A stretch of 64,000 nt of DNA from Clostridiales bacterium (GTDB lineage: Bacteria; Bacillota; Clostridia; Lachnospirales; Lachnospiraceae): the NCBI GenBank assembly GCA_018374355.1, contig JAHAFI010000005.1, positions 61,684 to 125,683 of the forward strand. The letters are read 5' to 3'. The notes beneath the pieces are model-generated. The model searched no databases, was not told the DNA's origin, and saw nothing but the letters and a program-made list of their open reading frames with translations. This document shows, in pieces, positions 40,298-49,585 of this stretch; positions within the stretch are counted from its first letter, which is position 1, and every line of letters begins with the position of its first letter. Position numbers and translations under genes: made by a program.

Positions 40298-41332
40298 CTA
40301 TCTTTTTATATCATAGTTCATATTCATCAGATTTTTGATTGTCTGTGCATCATCCGTGATATTTGCATCCCCGCGTATGGTATGTTTCATCACACTGCTG
40401 GCTACCGCGAAATTCACAATATCCTGTGGTTTATACCCTTTCATCATTGCATAAATAAGCCCTGCCGCAAAAGCATCCCCGCCTCCTACACGATCTAAAA
40501 TCATAAAAGTAAAAATTCGGCTCTCAAACGTCTGTCCCTGATACCACATATAGGCTTTCAGGCTGTTCTCACTTCCGCTGTGCGCATAACGCACATGTCT
40601 GGCAATACATTTAATATTCGGATATTGCTTGACAAATTGGCGGAACACCTCATTCTGCTGTCCGTAATCCGGCTGCATCGGAATTTTTTCCTTATAGTCA
40701 TGGCCGTTTTCATCCAGCAGATGATATGGTTCGATTCCGATCAGTACATCAACATACGGAAGACATTTGGTGCAATAATCTCTTGCCTCTTCCCATGTCC
40801 ACAACATACTGCGGAAGTTTCCGTCGAAGCTTACCATCAGCCCCTTTTCCTTCGCTGCCCTTAAACATCTTAAAATCAGTTCCCGGCACCCTGCTCCGAG
40901 TGCAGGCGTAATGCCGGACAGATGCAGCCAATCGCAGCCATCCAGCAGCTCATCCACATCCACCTTTGAAAAATCATACTCCGTAATCGCACTGTGCCTA
41001 CGGTCATAAGTCACCTTACTGGCACGGGTTCCATATCCCGTTTCCAGATAATAAGTTCCCATACGGTGTGTCGGCGCTTCCTCCGGCGCCGCCAGTATAA
41101 TTTTACCGCAATGTACGTCATTGCTTTTCAGCATACGCACTGCACTTTTTCCAAGACTATTATTGGGAACAACCGTAAAAAAGCTGCTGTCAATTCCCAA
41201 ATTTGCAAGTTCCATTGCGATATTCGCCTCACTGCCTCCATAGCTTGCTTCAAAATTGCTCGCCATACGGATTTTTTCATAATTCGGAGGTGTGAGTCTT
41301 AACATAATTTCTCCGATTGTAATAAATTTCAT
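40298..41332 (-). CDS. kdgK: 2-keto-3-deoxygluconate kinase (PfkB family)
   Basis: A 344-residue PfkB sugar kinase. N-terminal EASYGGSEANIAMELANLG, sugar-contact FDGNFRSMLWTW, and the C-terminal ATP/anion-hole motif DRVGGGDAFAAGLIYA with the catalytic Asp. The family branch matches KdgK, which makes KDPG from KDG. Its position at the end of an altronate-forming operon supports that reading. No KDPG aldolase is in the window. Confidence 0.9.
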   Translation of the reverse strand: MKFITIGEIMLRLTPPNYEKIRMASNFEASYGGSEANIAMELANLGIDSSFFTVVPNNSLGKSAVRMLKSNDVHCGKIILAAPEEAPTHRMGTYYLETGYGTRASKVTYDRRHSAITEYDFSKVDVDELLDGCDWLHLSGITPALGAGCRELILRCLRAAKEKGLMVSFDGNFRSMLWTWEEARDYCTKCLPYVDVLIGIEPYHLLDENGHDYKEKIPMQPDYGQQNEVFRQFVKQYPNIKCIARHVRYAHSGSENSLKAYMWYQGQTFESRIFTFMILDRVGGGDAFAAGLIYAMMKGYKPQDIVNFAVASSVMKHTIRGDANITDDAQTIKNLMNMNYDIKR

Positions 41333-41410
41333 CTCTAATCACGCTCCTAAGCGAAGAAAGAATACGCGCTGCCATGAATCCTGCGCCGCCGACGATACTT
41401 TTCCATAAAC

Positions 41411-41977
41411 TTACTCATTTTTTACTCCGAGAAGCGGCTGAATCCATTTTTCCACATATGCAATGACAGGCCCCAGTGTAAATCCCATTATCAGTGTTAC
41501 CACCCCTATTTTCGCACCTAACAGCCATGCCGCAATAATAAAGCCGAAATCAAAGATGCACCTAAGCAGTCTGAACGAAAATTTTGACTGGTATTTATGA
41601 ATGATAAACGGAATTGCATCATAAGGTGCAGTTCCCAGTTCTACGTCAATATAAACGGCCACGGCAAAAATAAATATACCCAAGGCTGGAATTAATATCA
41701 ATATACGTACAATCATAGAATTAAATATCTCTGTTGGTATAATCATCCCCCATATCCATGAAAAAAAATCCACTGAGTATCCAACCATGAACATATTCGC
41801 TATTGTTCCAATTTTAGCAGCAACAGCTATGTTTAAACTTGTACATGGATCTGTTCCAAAGCTAAGCTGCACCAGCCATGACAAAGCAAATCCCATAGTA
41901 ATTACTGCTAAAATTACCAGTATAAGACGTTTTCCAAAATTATTTTTATCATATAAGTTTTTAATAAATTCCTTCAT
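41411..41977 (-). CDS. YczE/YyaS/YitT family membrane protein, shorter than usual
   Basis: A 188-residue membrane protein with four or five hydrophobic segments. N-terminal ILAVITMGFALSWLVQLSFG, then TDPCTSLNIAVA, is the YczE start. The next piece, GTIANMFMVGYSVDFFSW, normally comes after one more membrane hairpin in this family, so an in-frame deletion of about 40 residues seems likely. Start ATG 41977 (RBS GGGGAAGGG); a GTG three codons earlier is possible. It may be a membrane partner of the sugar-acid operon, but function is unknown. Confidence 0.75.
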   Translation of the reverse strand: MKEFIKNLYDKNNFGKRLILVILAVITMGFALSWLVQLSFGTDPCTSLNIAVAAKIGTIANMFMVGYSVDFFSWIWGMIIPTEIFNSMIVRILILIPALGIFIFAVAVYIDVELGTAPYDAIPFIIHKYQSKFSFRLLRCIFDFGFIIAAWLLGAKIGVVTLIMGFTLGPVIAYVEKWIQPLLGVKNE

Positions 41978-42096
41978 CTGCAGCACCCTTCCCCGCCATT
42001 TTCTAATAACTCTTTCTGATTATTCTATAATTACAGCCGATACATCCCATATCGACGTTTCTACAGGATTTCCATCTGTCACATCCATTAGTGTCA

Positions 42097-42969
42097 TCAA
42101 TCTTCAACCATATTAGGAATTTTCGGCAATTCCTCCTGATGGATAAAGCCATAGAATTTTTCTGCATTTCCGCCTAAAAACAACCTCTTATCATTCTCCG
42201 AAAGCTTATCGCTTTTGCAAATAAAATCCCGGGACATCTGATAGGTGATGGCAGTCATGGTTCTGGGATAATCACTTCCCCACATCAGCTTTTCCATTCC
42301 ACATATTTCTTTTGCCTTAACAATGGCTTCAACCGCAGAAGGATATGGATAATATTCCCTGTGAAACAGCCATGTAATCCCACCGCTCTCGATATAGACA
42401 TTAGGGTATTTCGCAAGTGCAATCTGCGCTTCCCATCCTTCTCTTCCAACCATTCCAAAATGTCCTAACGCAATTCTTACATCCGGACATTCCTCAATGA
42501 TTTCCCGCAAGGCCCCTACTTGCCGTGTTCCCTCCGCCAGATCGATAGCAACAAACTTTCCTTCTTTCTGGGCCATTTTGAAAACAGGCAATGAAGTCTC
42601 AAACGGTGCTTTCATTCTTGCACCGCAGATTTTGATTCCGTCAAACCCATCTGTTTTGAAATCGTCCCGTTCTTCATATAAACTACAAATTTTAATCCGG
42701 TCCGGATATTTCTTCTTTACCTCCTGCAGATACGCATCCTGATTTCCATCCATATATTCCTGCGTAATTACCGCTGCATTTACTTGTGCATAATCCATAT
42801 TAGAAATCAAATATTCTACCGTATTTTCACCATTCAGGAGATACGGCGGCATCATCTGCCGCACGGTTCCCGCAAAATTACTTTTTCCTCCATACAGTCC
42901 GTAAACACTTCCCTCTGCAACTTCTCCCTGTTGTTTTTTCCATAGATGTACATGAGCATCAATGATCAT
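42097..42969 (-). CDS. Amidohydrolase-superfamily protein, probable sugar lactonase
   Basis: A 290-residue TIM-barrel hydrolase of the PF04909/COG2159-COG3618 type. Metal ligands are suggested by the IDAHVHLW motif near the N-terminus, LGHFGM in the middle and the WGSDYPRT Asp near residue 238. Relatives in sugar-acid operons hydrolyse aldono-1,5-lactones. It lies between the altronate dehydratase gene (35 bases upstream) and the YczE-type gene, in the order expected for opening the lactone made by the first dehydrogenase. The substrate is inferred from context only. Confidence 0.8.
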   Translation of the reverse strand: MIIDAHVHLWKKQQGEVAEGSVYGLYGGKSNFAGTVRQMMPPYLLNGENTVEYLISNMDYAQVNAAVITQEYMDGNQDAYLQEVKKKYPDRIKICSLYEERDDFKTDGFDGIKICGARMKAPFETSLPVFKMAQKEGKFVAIDLAEGTRQVGALREIIEECPDVRIALGHFGMVGREGWEAQIALAKYPNVYIESGGITWLFHREYYPYPSAVEAIVKAKEICGMEKLMWGSDYPRTMTAITYQMSRDFICKSDKLSENDKRLFLGGNAEKFYGFIHQEELPKIPNMVED

Positions 42970-43004
42970 GTGCCTTTCCCCCTTTTACGTTTTCGAACGT
43001 TTTT

Positions 43005-44486
43005 CTACAGTGTCACACCATCTTTAAAAATAGCGATTTCTCTGAATCCCTTCTCTTCCGTCTTAGTCTGTCTGCCTCCGGCTGTCTCTATGACAAGTTC
43101 CAGCAATCTCTTCGCAGCATCCTCTATCCTCTCTCCGTCGGTCACAGTTCCGGCATTAAAATCTATCCAGCCTTTTTTCCTTTTCGCCAGTGCGGTGTTG
43201 GTTGCTATTTTCATTGTTGGCGCCGGTGCGCCAAAAGGTGTTCCACGCCCTGTTGTAAAAAGAATCAGATGCGCTCCGGCTGCGGTCATGGCTGTAGAAC
43301 TTACCAGATCATTCCCCGGTCCGTAAAGCATATTCAGCCCCTTTGTTACAACTGTATCACCATATCCGATGACATCCATAATCGGGGCTTCTCCGCCTTT
43401 CTGTACACAGCCGCAGCTTTTATCTTCCAAAGTGGTAATGCCTCCCTGTCGGTTGCCGGGACTTGGATTATCATAAACCACCTCATTATGACTGATAAAG
43501 TACTGCTTGAATCCATTGACCATATTTACTGCCTTGTTAAAAATTTCTTCACTGATGCAGCGGTTCATCAGCATTCCTTCAGCGCCAAACATCTCCGGTA
43601 CTTCCGTGAGAACCGTACTTGCACCTCTTGCACACAGCATGTCACTAAACGCTCCCACTACCGGATTTGCCGTAATTCCGGAAAGCCCGTCAGAACCTCC
43701 GCATTTCATACCAACCACAAGTTCACTGACCGATATAGGTTCTCTTGTAAACTGTTTTGCATAATCTGCACACTGCTGCAGAAGTGTTCTTCCTTCTTCA
43801 AACTCATCATCTGCTTCTTGGCAGATTAAAAATTTCACACGATCTGTATCATACTCTCCCAACTCCTCCAAAAACTGCTCATGAGTCAGGTTTTCACATC
43901 CCAATCCTACTACCAGTACAGCCGCCGCATTGGGATGCCGTACCAGAGCTGCCAGAAGTTTTCTCGTCTGAGCATGATCATGTCCTGTCTGGCTGCAGCC
44001 ATATGGATGCGGAAATGTATACAGACCATCGATGCTGCCTTTTACAAGATCCTGATTGTCCGCCACCATCTTTTTTGCCACATCGTTGACACATCCAACT
44101 GTCGGGATAACCCATATCTCATTACGGATGGCTGCCTTCCCGTCTCTTCTCCGATAGCCCATGAAGGTCTCCGGTTCCACACATGCCAACGGTTTTATAT
44201 CCGGACGATAGCTATACTCTATTTCTCCCGACAAATTAGTCTGCATATTATGCGTGTGTATCCAAACTCCCTCTTCCACATCCATCGTGGAATGACCAAT
44301 GGCAAAACCATATTTAATAATGCTCTCCCCTTGTGCTATCACTCTGACAGACATCTTATGTCCCTGAGCAATAGCCTCTTTCACCACGATCTCGCGATCT
44401 CCCACTTTAACAATTTCACCTGCTTCAACAGGACTGATAGCCACCGCTACATTATCTTTCTCGTTGATGCGAATCACTTTGCTCAT
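43005..44486 (-). CDS. uxaA: Altronate dehydratase
   Basis: A 493-residue enzyme converting D-altronate to 2-keto-3-deoxygluconate. The small N-terminal SAF-like domain (residues 1-100) includes HTHNMQTNLSG; the large domain has GYRRDGKAAIRNEIWVIPTV, PHPYGCSQTGHDH, GMKCGGSDGLSGITANP and LFTTGRGTPFGAPAPT. The length and both domains match full-length UxaA. It is 14 bases downstream of uxaB. The start RBS is GAGGAGG. Confidence 0.95.
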   Translation of the reverse strand: MSKVIRINEKDNVAVAISPVEAGEIVKVGDREIVVKEAIAQGHKMSVRVIAQGESIIKYGFAIGHSTMDVEEGVWIHTHNMQTNLSGEIEYSYRPDIKPLACVEPETFMGYRRRDGKAAIRNEIWVIPTVGCVNDVAKKMVADNQDLVKGSIDGLYTFPHPYGCSQTGHDHAQTRKLLAALVRHPNAAAVLVVGLGCENLTHEQFLEELGEYDTDRVKFLICQEADDEFEEGRTLLQQCADYAKQFTREPISVSELVVGMKCGGSDGLSGITANPVVGAFSDMLCARGASTVLTEVPEMFGAEGMLMNRCISEEIFNKAVNMVNGFKQYFISHNEVVYDNPSPGNRQGGITTLEDKSCGCVQKGGEAPIMDVIGYGDTVVTKGLNMLYGPGNDLVSSTAMTAAGAHLILFTTGRGTPFGAPAPTMKIATNTALAKRKKGWIDFNAGTVTDGERIEDAAKRLLELVIETAGGRQTKTEEKGFREIAIFKDGVTL

Positions 44487-44500
44487 GTTTTTCCTCCTCT

Positions 44501-45994
44501 CTATAGGCAGGATGCGTATGCCGCAAGCGCTCCCTCTCTACGAATTTTTTTTAATCCTTCTGCGACAGCACATTCAAGTCCTGCAATCTTTGTCAAATCT
44601 CTCTCCCAAAACCGAACATCAGACAAAACCGAATGTACCAACGTTTCCTCATCATCTGCTCTGTGGTCATAATAGAAATCAAGCACCCATGCATCATCCT
44701 GTATCCTGTACTCATTTCCCTTGGCCCGTCTGCAAATCAGTCCATCAGACTCTCTTCTCTGAATCTCATTGCTGTAGAAAGCAATATAGGCTGCCATACT
44801 CATAACCAGACAAGACGGTAATTCCTCTTTTTCTTCTACATAAGCCAAAAGAGACGGCAAATCTCTTGCTTTCCACTTTGATGAACTGTTTAGAGAAATA
44901 CTCATAAGTTCATGGTCTACAAACGGATTATTAAAACGGTCGCCAACTGCTGCTGCAAATTCTTTCAGTTCCCTTTCATCTAACTCATGTCTTAATGTCG
45001 GGATTACTTCGTCATAGAGCAGCTTATTCATAAATCCCTTGACTGTTTCGTCATGCATACAGTCTCTTACAATATCAAAACCTGCCAGATAAGCTCCCAA
45101 AACAAATCCTGTGTGTGCACCGTTCAGAATACGAACTTTGCGGTGTTTATAAGGAGTCACATCCGGAACAACATGAACATTAAGTCCTGCCTTCTTAAAA
45201 GGTAATCTGTCTTCCAGTTCCTTGGAACCTTCAATTATCCAGACACCAAAGCATTCTCCTACATCTATCAGCTCATCATGATATCTATTTTCTTTCTCCA
45301 GAGCCTCCACTTCCTTTTGGTCCCGAATGCGTCCCGGTACAATACGATCCACCAATGTGGAACAAAAAATATTTTCCTGATGTATCCATGTTTTGAACCC
45401 CTCTTCCAGATTCCAGTCATTGATATACTGATCAACACAATTTAACAGTTCTTTACCGTTATTATCAATCAATTCACAGCTTAACATGATAATTCCCGGT
45501 TTTCCCGCTTTGTATCGTTCATAGAGAATTCGAGTCAGCTTTGCGGGAAAACTGATTGGCGGACGCTGTTCGAATGTACTTACTGTATCATGTACAATCC
45601 CTGCCTCTGTTGTATTGGAAACAATAATCTCCAGCTCATCACTCACGGCCATCTGAAGTACATCGTCAAAATTCTCATAGGGATTGATGCTGCGGCTGAC
45701 AGAAGAAAGTACTCTCTTCTCATTCACCTTCTGTCCCTTTTCACTTCCCCGGAGATATACGGTATATAATCCTTCCTGCTTATTGATAAGCTCTGTAGGT
45801 CCTTGAGGGATAGGCTGCACCATCACAATCTTTCCATTCCAGTCTGCACGCTCATTTGCACAGTCAAACCAGTAATCTGCAAATGCCCGCAGGAAGTTTC
45901 CTCCGCCAAACTGCATGACCTTCTCAGGTCCTTTTTCTTTGATATATCCCTGATAACCGCTCTCTTTCAATACTTCATAATTTAATTGTTTCAT
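44501..45994 (-). CDS. uxaB: Tagaturonate reductase (altronate oxidoreductase)
   Basis: A 497-residue member of the mannitol-dehydrogenase/long-chain polyol dehydrogenase family. N-terminal FGGGNFLRAFADYWFD is the NAD-binding start; VSNTTEAGI, and NGAHTGFVLGAYLAG with its preceding HRKVRI segment, mark the catalytic region, with the Lys/His pair near YKHRKVRIL. It reduces D-tagaturonate to D-altronate, feeding the altronate dehydratase made from the next gene. It is translated 12 bases after the upstream dehydrogenase gene. Confidence 0.93.
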   Translation of the reverse strand: MKQLNYEVLKESGYQGYIKEKGPEKVMQFGGGNFLRAFADYWFDCANERADWNGKIVMVQPIPQGPTELINKQEGLYTVYLRGSEKGQKVNEKRVLSSVSRSINPYENFDDVLQMAVSDELEIIVSNTTEAGIVHDTVSTFEQRPPISFPAKLTRILYERYKAGKPGIIMLSCELIDNNGKELLNCVDQYINDWNLEEGFKTWIHQENIFCSTLVDRIVPGRIRDQKEVEALEKENRYHDELIDVGECFGVWIIEGSKELEDRLPFKKAGLNVHVVPDVTPYKHRKVRILNGAHTGFVLGAYLAGFDIVRDCMHDETVKGFMNKLLYDEVIPTLRHELDERELKEFAAAVGDRFNNPFVDHELMSISLNSSSKWKARDLPSLLAYVEEKEELPSCLVMSMAAYIAFYSNEIQRRESDGLICRRAKGNEYRIQDDAWVLDFYYDHRADDEETLVHSVLSDVRFWERDLTKIAGLECAVAEGLKKIRREGALAAYASCL

Positions 45995-46006
45995 ATGCTT
46001 CCCTCT

Positions 46007-47065
46007 CTACCGGATATTAGAAAAATCAATGACTACTTTTAACATATCAGCTCCATGACTGCTAAAATCAGCAAATGCCTGAGCTGCATCTTTAAATTCA
46101 TAGGTATTGGTAATAATCTTTTCCAGATCCACTTTTTCTTCTTTTACCAAATCAATCAGTTGAATAAAGTCTTTCTTTAACGCATTTCTGCTTCCAAACA
46201 CATTCAGTTCTTTCTTCTGAATCAGTGTGAAATTGAAATCCAGATTTTTCTTTCCAACACCGATAAGCACCACTTTCCCACCAAATGCAGCAGCATCAAT
46301 ACAATTCTGGAAAGTGGACGGAAGTCCCACTGCTTCAATACACACATCAAAGCCATATCCCGTTTTTGTTCCATTCAGCTCAATGCTGCCTGTAATTTCT
46401 TTTACTGCTTTCTCCAATTCCTCCGCAGAGCTGTTCAGAATAGTTCCGGCAAATCCAAATGTATCCATGGCGTACTGTAATTTATTTTCTGCTACATCAC
46501 AGAGATACACTTCTCCACCCAAAGCCTGCGCTGCATTGGCCGCCAGAACACCGATCGTTCCGGCACCCACAACCAATACCTTATCTCCCGGCTTGATTCC
46601 TGCTCTCTGAACACCATGATAACTGATACAGAACGGTTCAATAGCAGCCAGTATCTTAGGATCCAGTCCTTTTCCGTCATAAATGCGTTCTAAAGGCATC
46701 GTGATATATTCGCAGAATGCACCATCTCTCTGACATCCCATAGTCTGATTGTCCATACATGCATTCACCAGTCCTTCTTTGCAGCTATGACATTTTCCAC
46801 AGTTGAAATACGGATTGCAGGTAACAATCATTCCCTCCTTGAGACCATATTCATTCTCATCAACTTCTACAATCTCTGCACTGAATTCGTGTCCCGGAAT
46901 TCTCGGATAATCAAAGTATGCGAAGGTTCCTCGATATGATCCCAAATCACTGCCGCAAATTCCCCCATACAGTACCTTTAATAATGCTTCTCCCGGCTTT
47001 CTTACCGGTTTTTCTATCTCTCTGATTTCCACTTCTCCAGGTGTGTTAATATAAACTGCTTTCAT
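46007..47065 (-). CDS. Zinc-dependent alcohol dehydrogenase, L-galactonate 5-dehydrogenase type
   Basis: A 352-residue medium-chain dehydrogenase. Catalytic zinc: CGSDLGSY (Cys) and GHEFSAEIVE (His-Glu). Structural zinc cysteines: CGKCHSCKEGLVNAC. NAD-binding VLVVGAGTIGVLAANAA. The set resembles YjjN/LgoD, which oxidises L-galactonate to D-tagaturonate; its placement 12 bases before uxaB supports that, since tagaturonate is the UxaB substrate. L-iditol- or sorbitol-type activity cannot be excluded. The start ATG 47065 follows GGGAGG. Confidence 0.85.
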   Translation of the reverse strand: MKAVYINTPGEVEIREIEKPVRKPGEALLKVLYGGICGSDLGSYRGTFAYFDYPRIPGHEFSAEIVEVDENEYGLKEGMIVTCNPYFNCGKCHSCKEGLVNACMDNQTMGCQRDGAFCEYITMPLERIYDGKGLDPKILAAIEPFCISYHGVQRAGIKPGDKVLVVGAGTIGVLAANAAQALGGEVYLCDVAENKLQYAMDTFGFAGTILNSSAEELEKAVKEITGSIELNGTKTGYGFDVCIEAVGLPSTFQNCIDAAAFGGKVVLIGVGKKNLDFNFTLIQKKELNVFGSRNALKKDFIQLIDLVKEEKVDLEKIITNTYEFKDAAQAFADFSSHGADMLKVVIDFSNIR

Positions 47066-47081
47066 TGTTAAACCTCCCGTT

Positions 47082-48287
47082 TTATTTATCCATATCAATA
47101 AATGACTGATCCCAAATTACTGCTGTTTTCAAAGGGGCATTTTTACAATAAATCTTATTATTATAGGCATCTATCGGATTCTTTATAAATGTTTCTTTGT
47201 CGATCAATTCTACAATCTTGTCATAATCACTATTCTCCAGAATCTGAATGGCACGCTCCATATGCTCTTGTCTGAAATTAATAGATGACAGAATAACCTG
47301 ATTCTTAAATCCAAATGGCATCGTATCGAATCCTACTCTCGGTCCCAAAGAAAAGCTATTGTAAATTCCATTATTTCCAAGCACTCCATACTCGAAAGCA
47401 ATCTCGTGTTCTACAGTGCTTCCACTTACACCAATGAAAACTGTAGCTGTTCCTCCGATTTTTTTCCGTATTGCCTCTGCAAGTTCTTCTTCCGTATCAA
47501 AATCATTTCTTACATACATGGCACCCGCATGTTCTACCGCAAAACGAACTTTCTGACTCTCTTCCTCACTTCTTGCCACAAATGCAATTTTAGCATCCGG
47601 GTATTTTCTGTGAATCAGATCACCTATAAACATACCCGTTGTTCCCAATCCAAAGATAACTGTCCGATCAAACACATGCTTCTTTGCCAGTTCTCTTGCT
47701 TCTTCTTCACTGCATTTATTTTTCGCCATTTCTACGCGGAAATTGTGTGCACTGCCAATGTCCTCCATTCTTTCCAACTGGAATACCATGCAGCCAAATG
47801 GATCCGGAAATACCATTTTTTTAGCGAACGACAGGGGAATTTTTCCATTCTCTGCAAAGCCATCCGGAATCGGAAGAAGCATATCAGGATTATAGTAATT
47901 GCAATCCGAAAACAATCCGTCTGCCTGATCGCACCCATATTCAAAGTAGGTTTCCTCTTCTGTATATCTGGTTGGGTCATAGCTGTTTCCGCCGCGAATC
48001 AGCACGATGGCAAAACGATTCTGCTCCGGTATCCATACAAGTCCTTCATGTCCGTTGATCAGTCTATTGGTTCCCTCCGGAAATTTTGCACCAAGTTTTC
48101 CCTGCCGCCCCATATTCATAAGTTCACGGTCTGTTCCACAAAAACCAACAATTACACTTTTCGCAAGAATTCCTTCTTTCTCTTCTTCCCCTCTTAATCT
48201 GCGTCTTTTGGGATTTATTAGTTCGACGTCCCCATACACCAGCGGATTCTCCTTGCTGTTCTGAAAATAAGTTCCTTTTACAATCAT
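47082..48287 (-). CDS. Glucose/aldose 1-dehydrogenase-like medium-chain dehydrogenase
   Basis: A 401-residue protein of the Zn-dependent MDR superfamily with a glucose-dehydrogenase C-terminal domain. SVIVGFCGTDRELMNMG (catalytic Cys), INGHEGLVW (His-Glu), EYGCDQADGLFSDC (lobe cysteines), and the NAD(P)-binding VIFGLGTTGMFIGDL. It is first gene of the sugar-acid operon and lies 16 bases before the L-galactonate-type dehydrogenase gene. It most likely oxidises C1 of an aldose to a lactone. Which sugar is not told by the sequence; L-galactose fits the downstream enzymes. RBS AGGAGG? weak (GGAGGG before ATG). Confidence 0.82.
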   Translation of the reverse strand: MIVKGTYFQNSKENPLVYGDVELINPKRRRLRGEEEKEGILAKSVIVGFCGTDRELMNMGRQGKLGAKFPEGTNRLINGHEGLVWIPEQNRFAIVLIRGGNSYDPTRYTEEETYFEYGCDQADGLFSDCNYYNPDMLLPIPDGFAENGKIPLSFAKKMVFPDPFGCMVFQLERMEDIGSAHNFRVEMAKNKCSEEEARELAKKHVFDRTVIFGLGTTGMFIGDLIHRKYPDAKIAFVARSEEESQKVRFAVEHAGAMYVRNDFDTEEELAEAIRKKIGGTATVFIGVSGSTVEHEIAFEYGVLGNNGIYNSFSLGPRVGFDTMPFGFKNQVILSSINFRQEHMERAIQILENSDYDKIVELIDKETFIKNPIDAYNNKIYCKNAPLKTAVIWDQSFIDMDK

Positions 48288-48314
48288 GTTTTTCCCTCCT
48301 AAATTAAATATTTG

Positions 48315-48339
48315 TGACTATGAAGCCTGAAAGGCTGAA
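48315..48339. repeat. 25-base intergenic repeat, copy at the sugar-acid operon
   Basis: TGACTATGAAGCCTGAAAGG plus CTGAA, identical to 56985-57009. It forms an AGCCT/AGGCT hairpin. It lies in the 5' leader of the sugar dehydrogenase gene. Confidence 0.8.
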
Positions 48340-48438
48340 TAAACAATATTTTTGTGTTGTTTTGTATATTTGTTGACATTCCTGACACGCTTTGCTAAGT
48401 TTATATTGAGCAACATTTTGTAGTCAGGAGGTGTTGAA

Positions 48439-49323
48439 TTGCAGACAAAATATACAAATTTAGATATACATTTTTCTTTGGAACACATGTCATTTACTGT
48501 TTTAAATCTTGTGTATGAGCGTTTTCTGCGTTCCATCCCAAAGCACAGCCACAGCAGACACAGCTATGAGATTCATTATGTTTCCGAAGGTTACGGAACT
48601 GCTGTCATAGAAGGTATCAGCTACTCAATCGTCCCCAATACTCTTTATGTAACAGGACCCGGTGTGGAGCATGAACAGTTTCCTACTCTCAGCAATCCCA
48701 TGGTTGAATACTGCATCAACTTAAAGATTGCTCCAAATCACCAATATAATCGTGTTTCTCAGATTGTTACTCTATTCGAAAACACGGTCTTCTGGTTCGG
48801 TCAGGATACAGAACAAATTGGCCCGCTTATGGAACAGCTTTTTTCTGAAATGCAGCTCCAAGCACTTGGATACAAACTGCAAGTAGAATCGCTCCTATCC
48901 CAGTGTATTGTCAAAATGGTTCGTAATTACCAGACTGCTGCTCCGACTCCTTTTCGAAGGAAAGATACTCCTTTTGGTCCTTCCAATCTTTTTGAGCAAA
49001 AATACATCATTATTGAAGAGTGCTTTCTCTACGACTACAGAGATATTACTCTTACAAAGCTTTCTGCACTCCTTGGACTCAGTACAAGGCAAACCGAACG
49101 TCTTTTAAAGCAACACTATGGGAAAACCTTTTTACAGAAAAGAAATGATGCGCGCATGGCAGCTGCTGTTGTTCTTCTGGTTTCCACAAATGAGTCTGTA
49201 AACAATATTTCAGAATCTCTCGGTTACTCAACAGTAGAGCATTTTTCCAATGCATTCCGCAGACATTACAATGTCTCTCCAACCAACTATAGAAAAAATA
49301 TTGCCAATTTCCCGTCCACTTAG
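48439..49323 (+). CDS. AraC-family transcriptional regulator
   Basis: A 294-residue regulator. The N-terminal cupin (about residues 30-100) has KHSHSRHSYEIHYVSEGYG and PGVEHEQF, a sugar- or sugar-acid-binding barrel. The C-terminal 100 residues hold two HTH motifs: LTKLSALLGLSTRQTERLLK and VNNISESLGYSTVEHFSNAF, then FRRHYNVSPTNYR. It is divergent from the sugar-acid operon and the probable activator. The start is TTG 48439, because AGGAGG lies seven bases upstream; the next ATG would cut the protein by 16 residues. Confidence 0.92.
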   Translation: MQTKYTNLDIHFSLEHMSFTVLNLVYERFLRSIPKHSHSRHSYEIHYVSEGYGTAVIEGISYSIVPNTLYVTGPGVEHEQFPTLSNPMVEYCINLKIAPNHQYNRVSQIVTLFENTVFWFGQDTEQIGPLMEQLFSEMQLQALGYKLQVESLLSQCIVKMVRNYQTAAPTPFRRKDTPFGPSNLFEQKYIIIEECFLYDYRDITLTKLSALLGLSTRQTERLLKQHYGKTFLQKRNDARMAAAVVLLVSTNESVNNISESLGYSTVEHFSNAFRRHYNVSPTNYRKNIANFPST

Positions 49324-49470
49324 CTTTTCTTTGTTGGCTATATTATATAAAATTTATTTTTTAAATTCTAGATAATTACTTGTCATACATTCTTTTTAGG
49401 TGTCGCATTTGCGCAGGTTTTGTTATTTTGATTTCCTGTGGACATTCATCTTTTTTATAGAAAAGTTTTA

Positions 49471-49506
49471 GGGGCAGGTGTGGCTCATCCGAGTCACACC
49501 TGCCCC
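49471..49506 (-). terminator. Strong hairpin in the gap after the AraC gene
   Basis: GGGGCAGGTGTG (49471-49482) with CACACCTGCCCC (49495-49506), plus an inner CTC/GAG. On the minus strand it is followed by CCTAAAACTTTT. A second perfect palindrome, GCGGTCAT/ATGACCGC, lies at 49545-49560. The gap 49324-49585 has no gene. Confidence 0.75.
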
Positions 49507-49585
49507 TCTTTGGAACTGTCTGTTTCCCCACAGCCCCTCTGCCTGCGGTCATATGACCGCCGATAAAAATTTTTAAACCTATGTA

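Noticed and set aside
43269..44672. Plus-strand frames opposite uxaA
   Set aside because: Antisense shadows with no RBS; uxaA motifs are clear.
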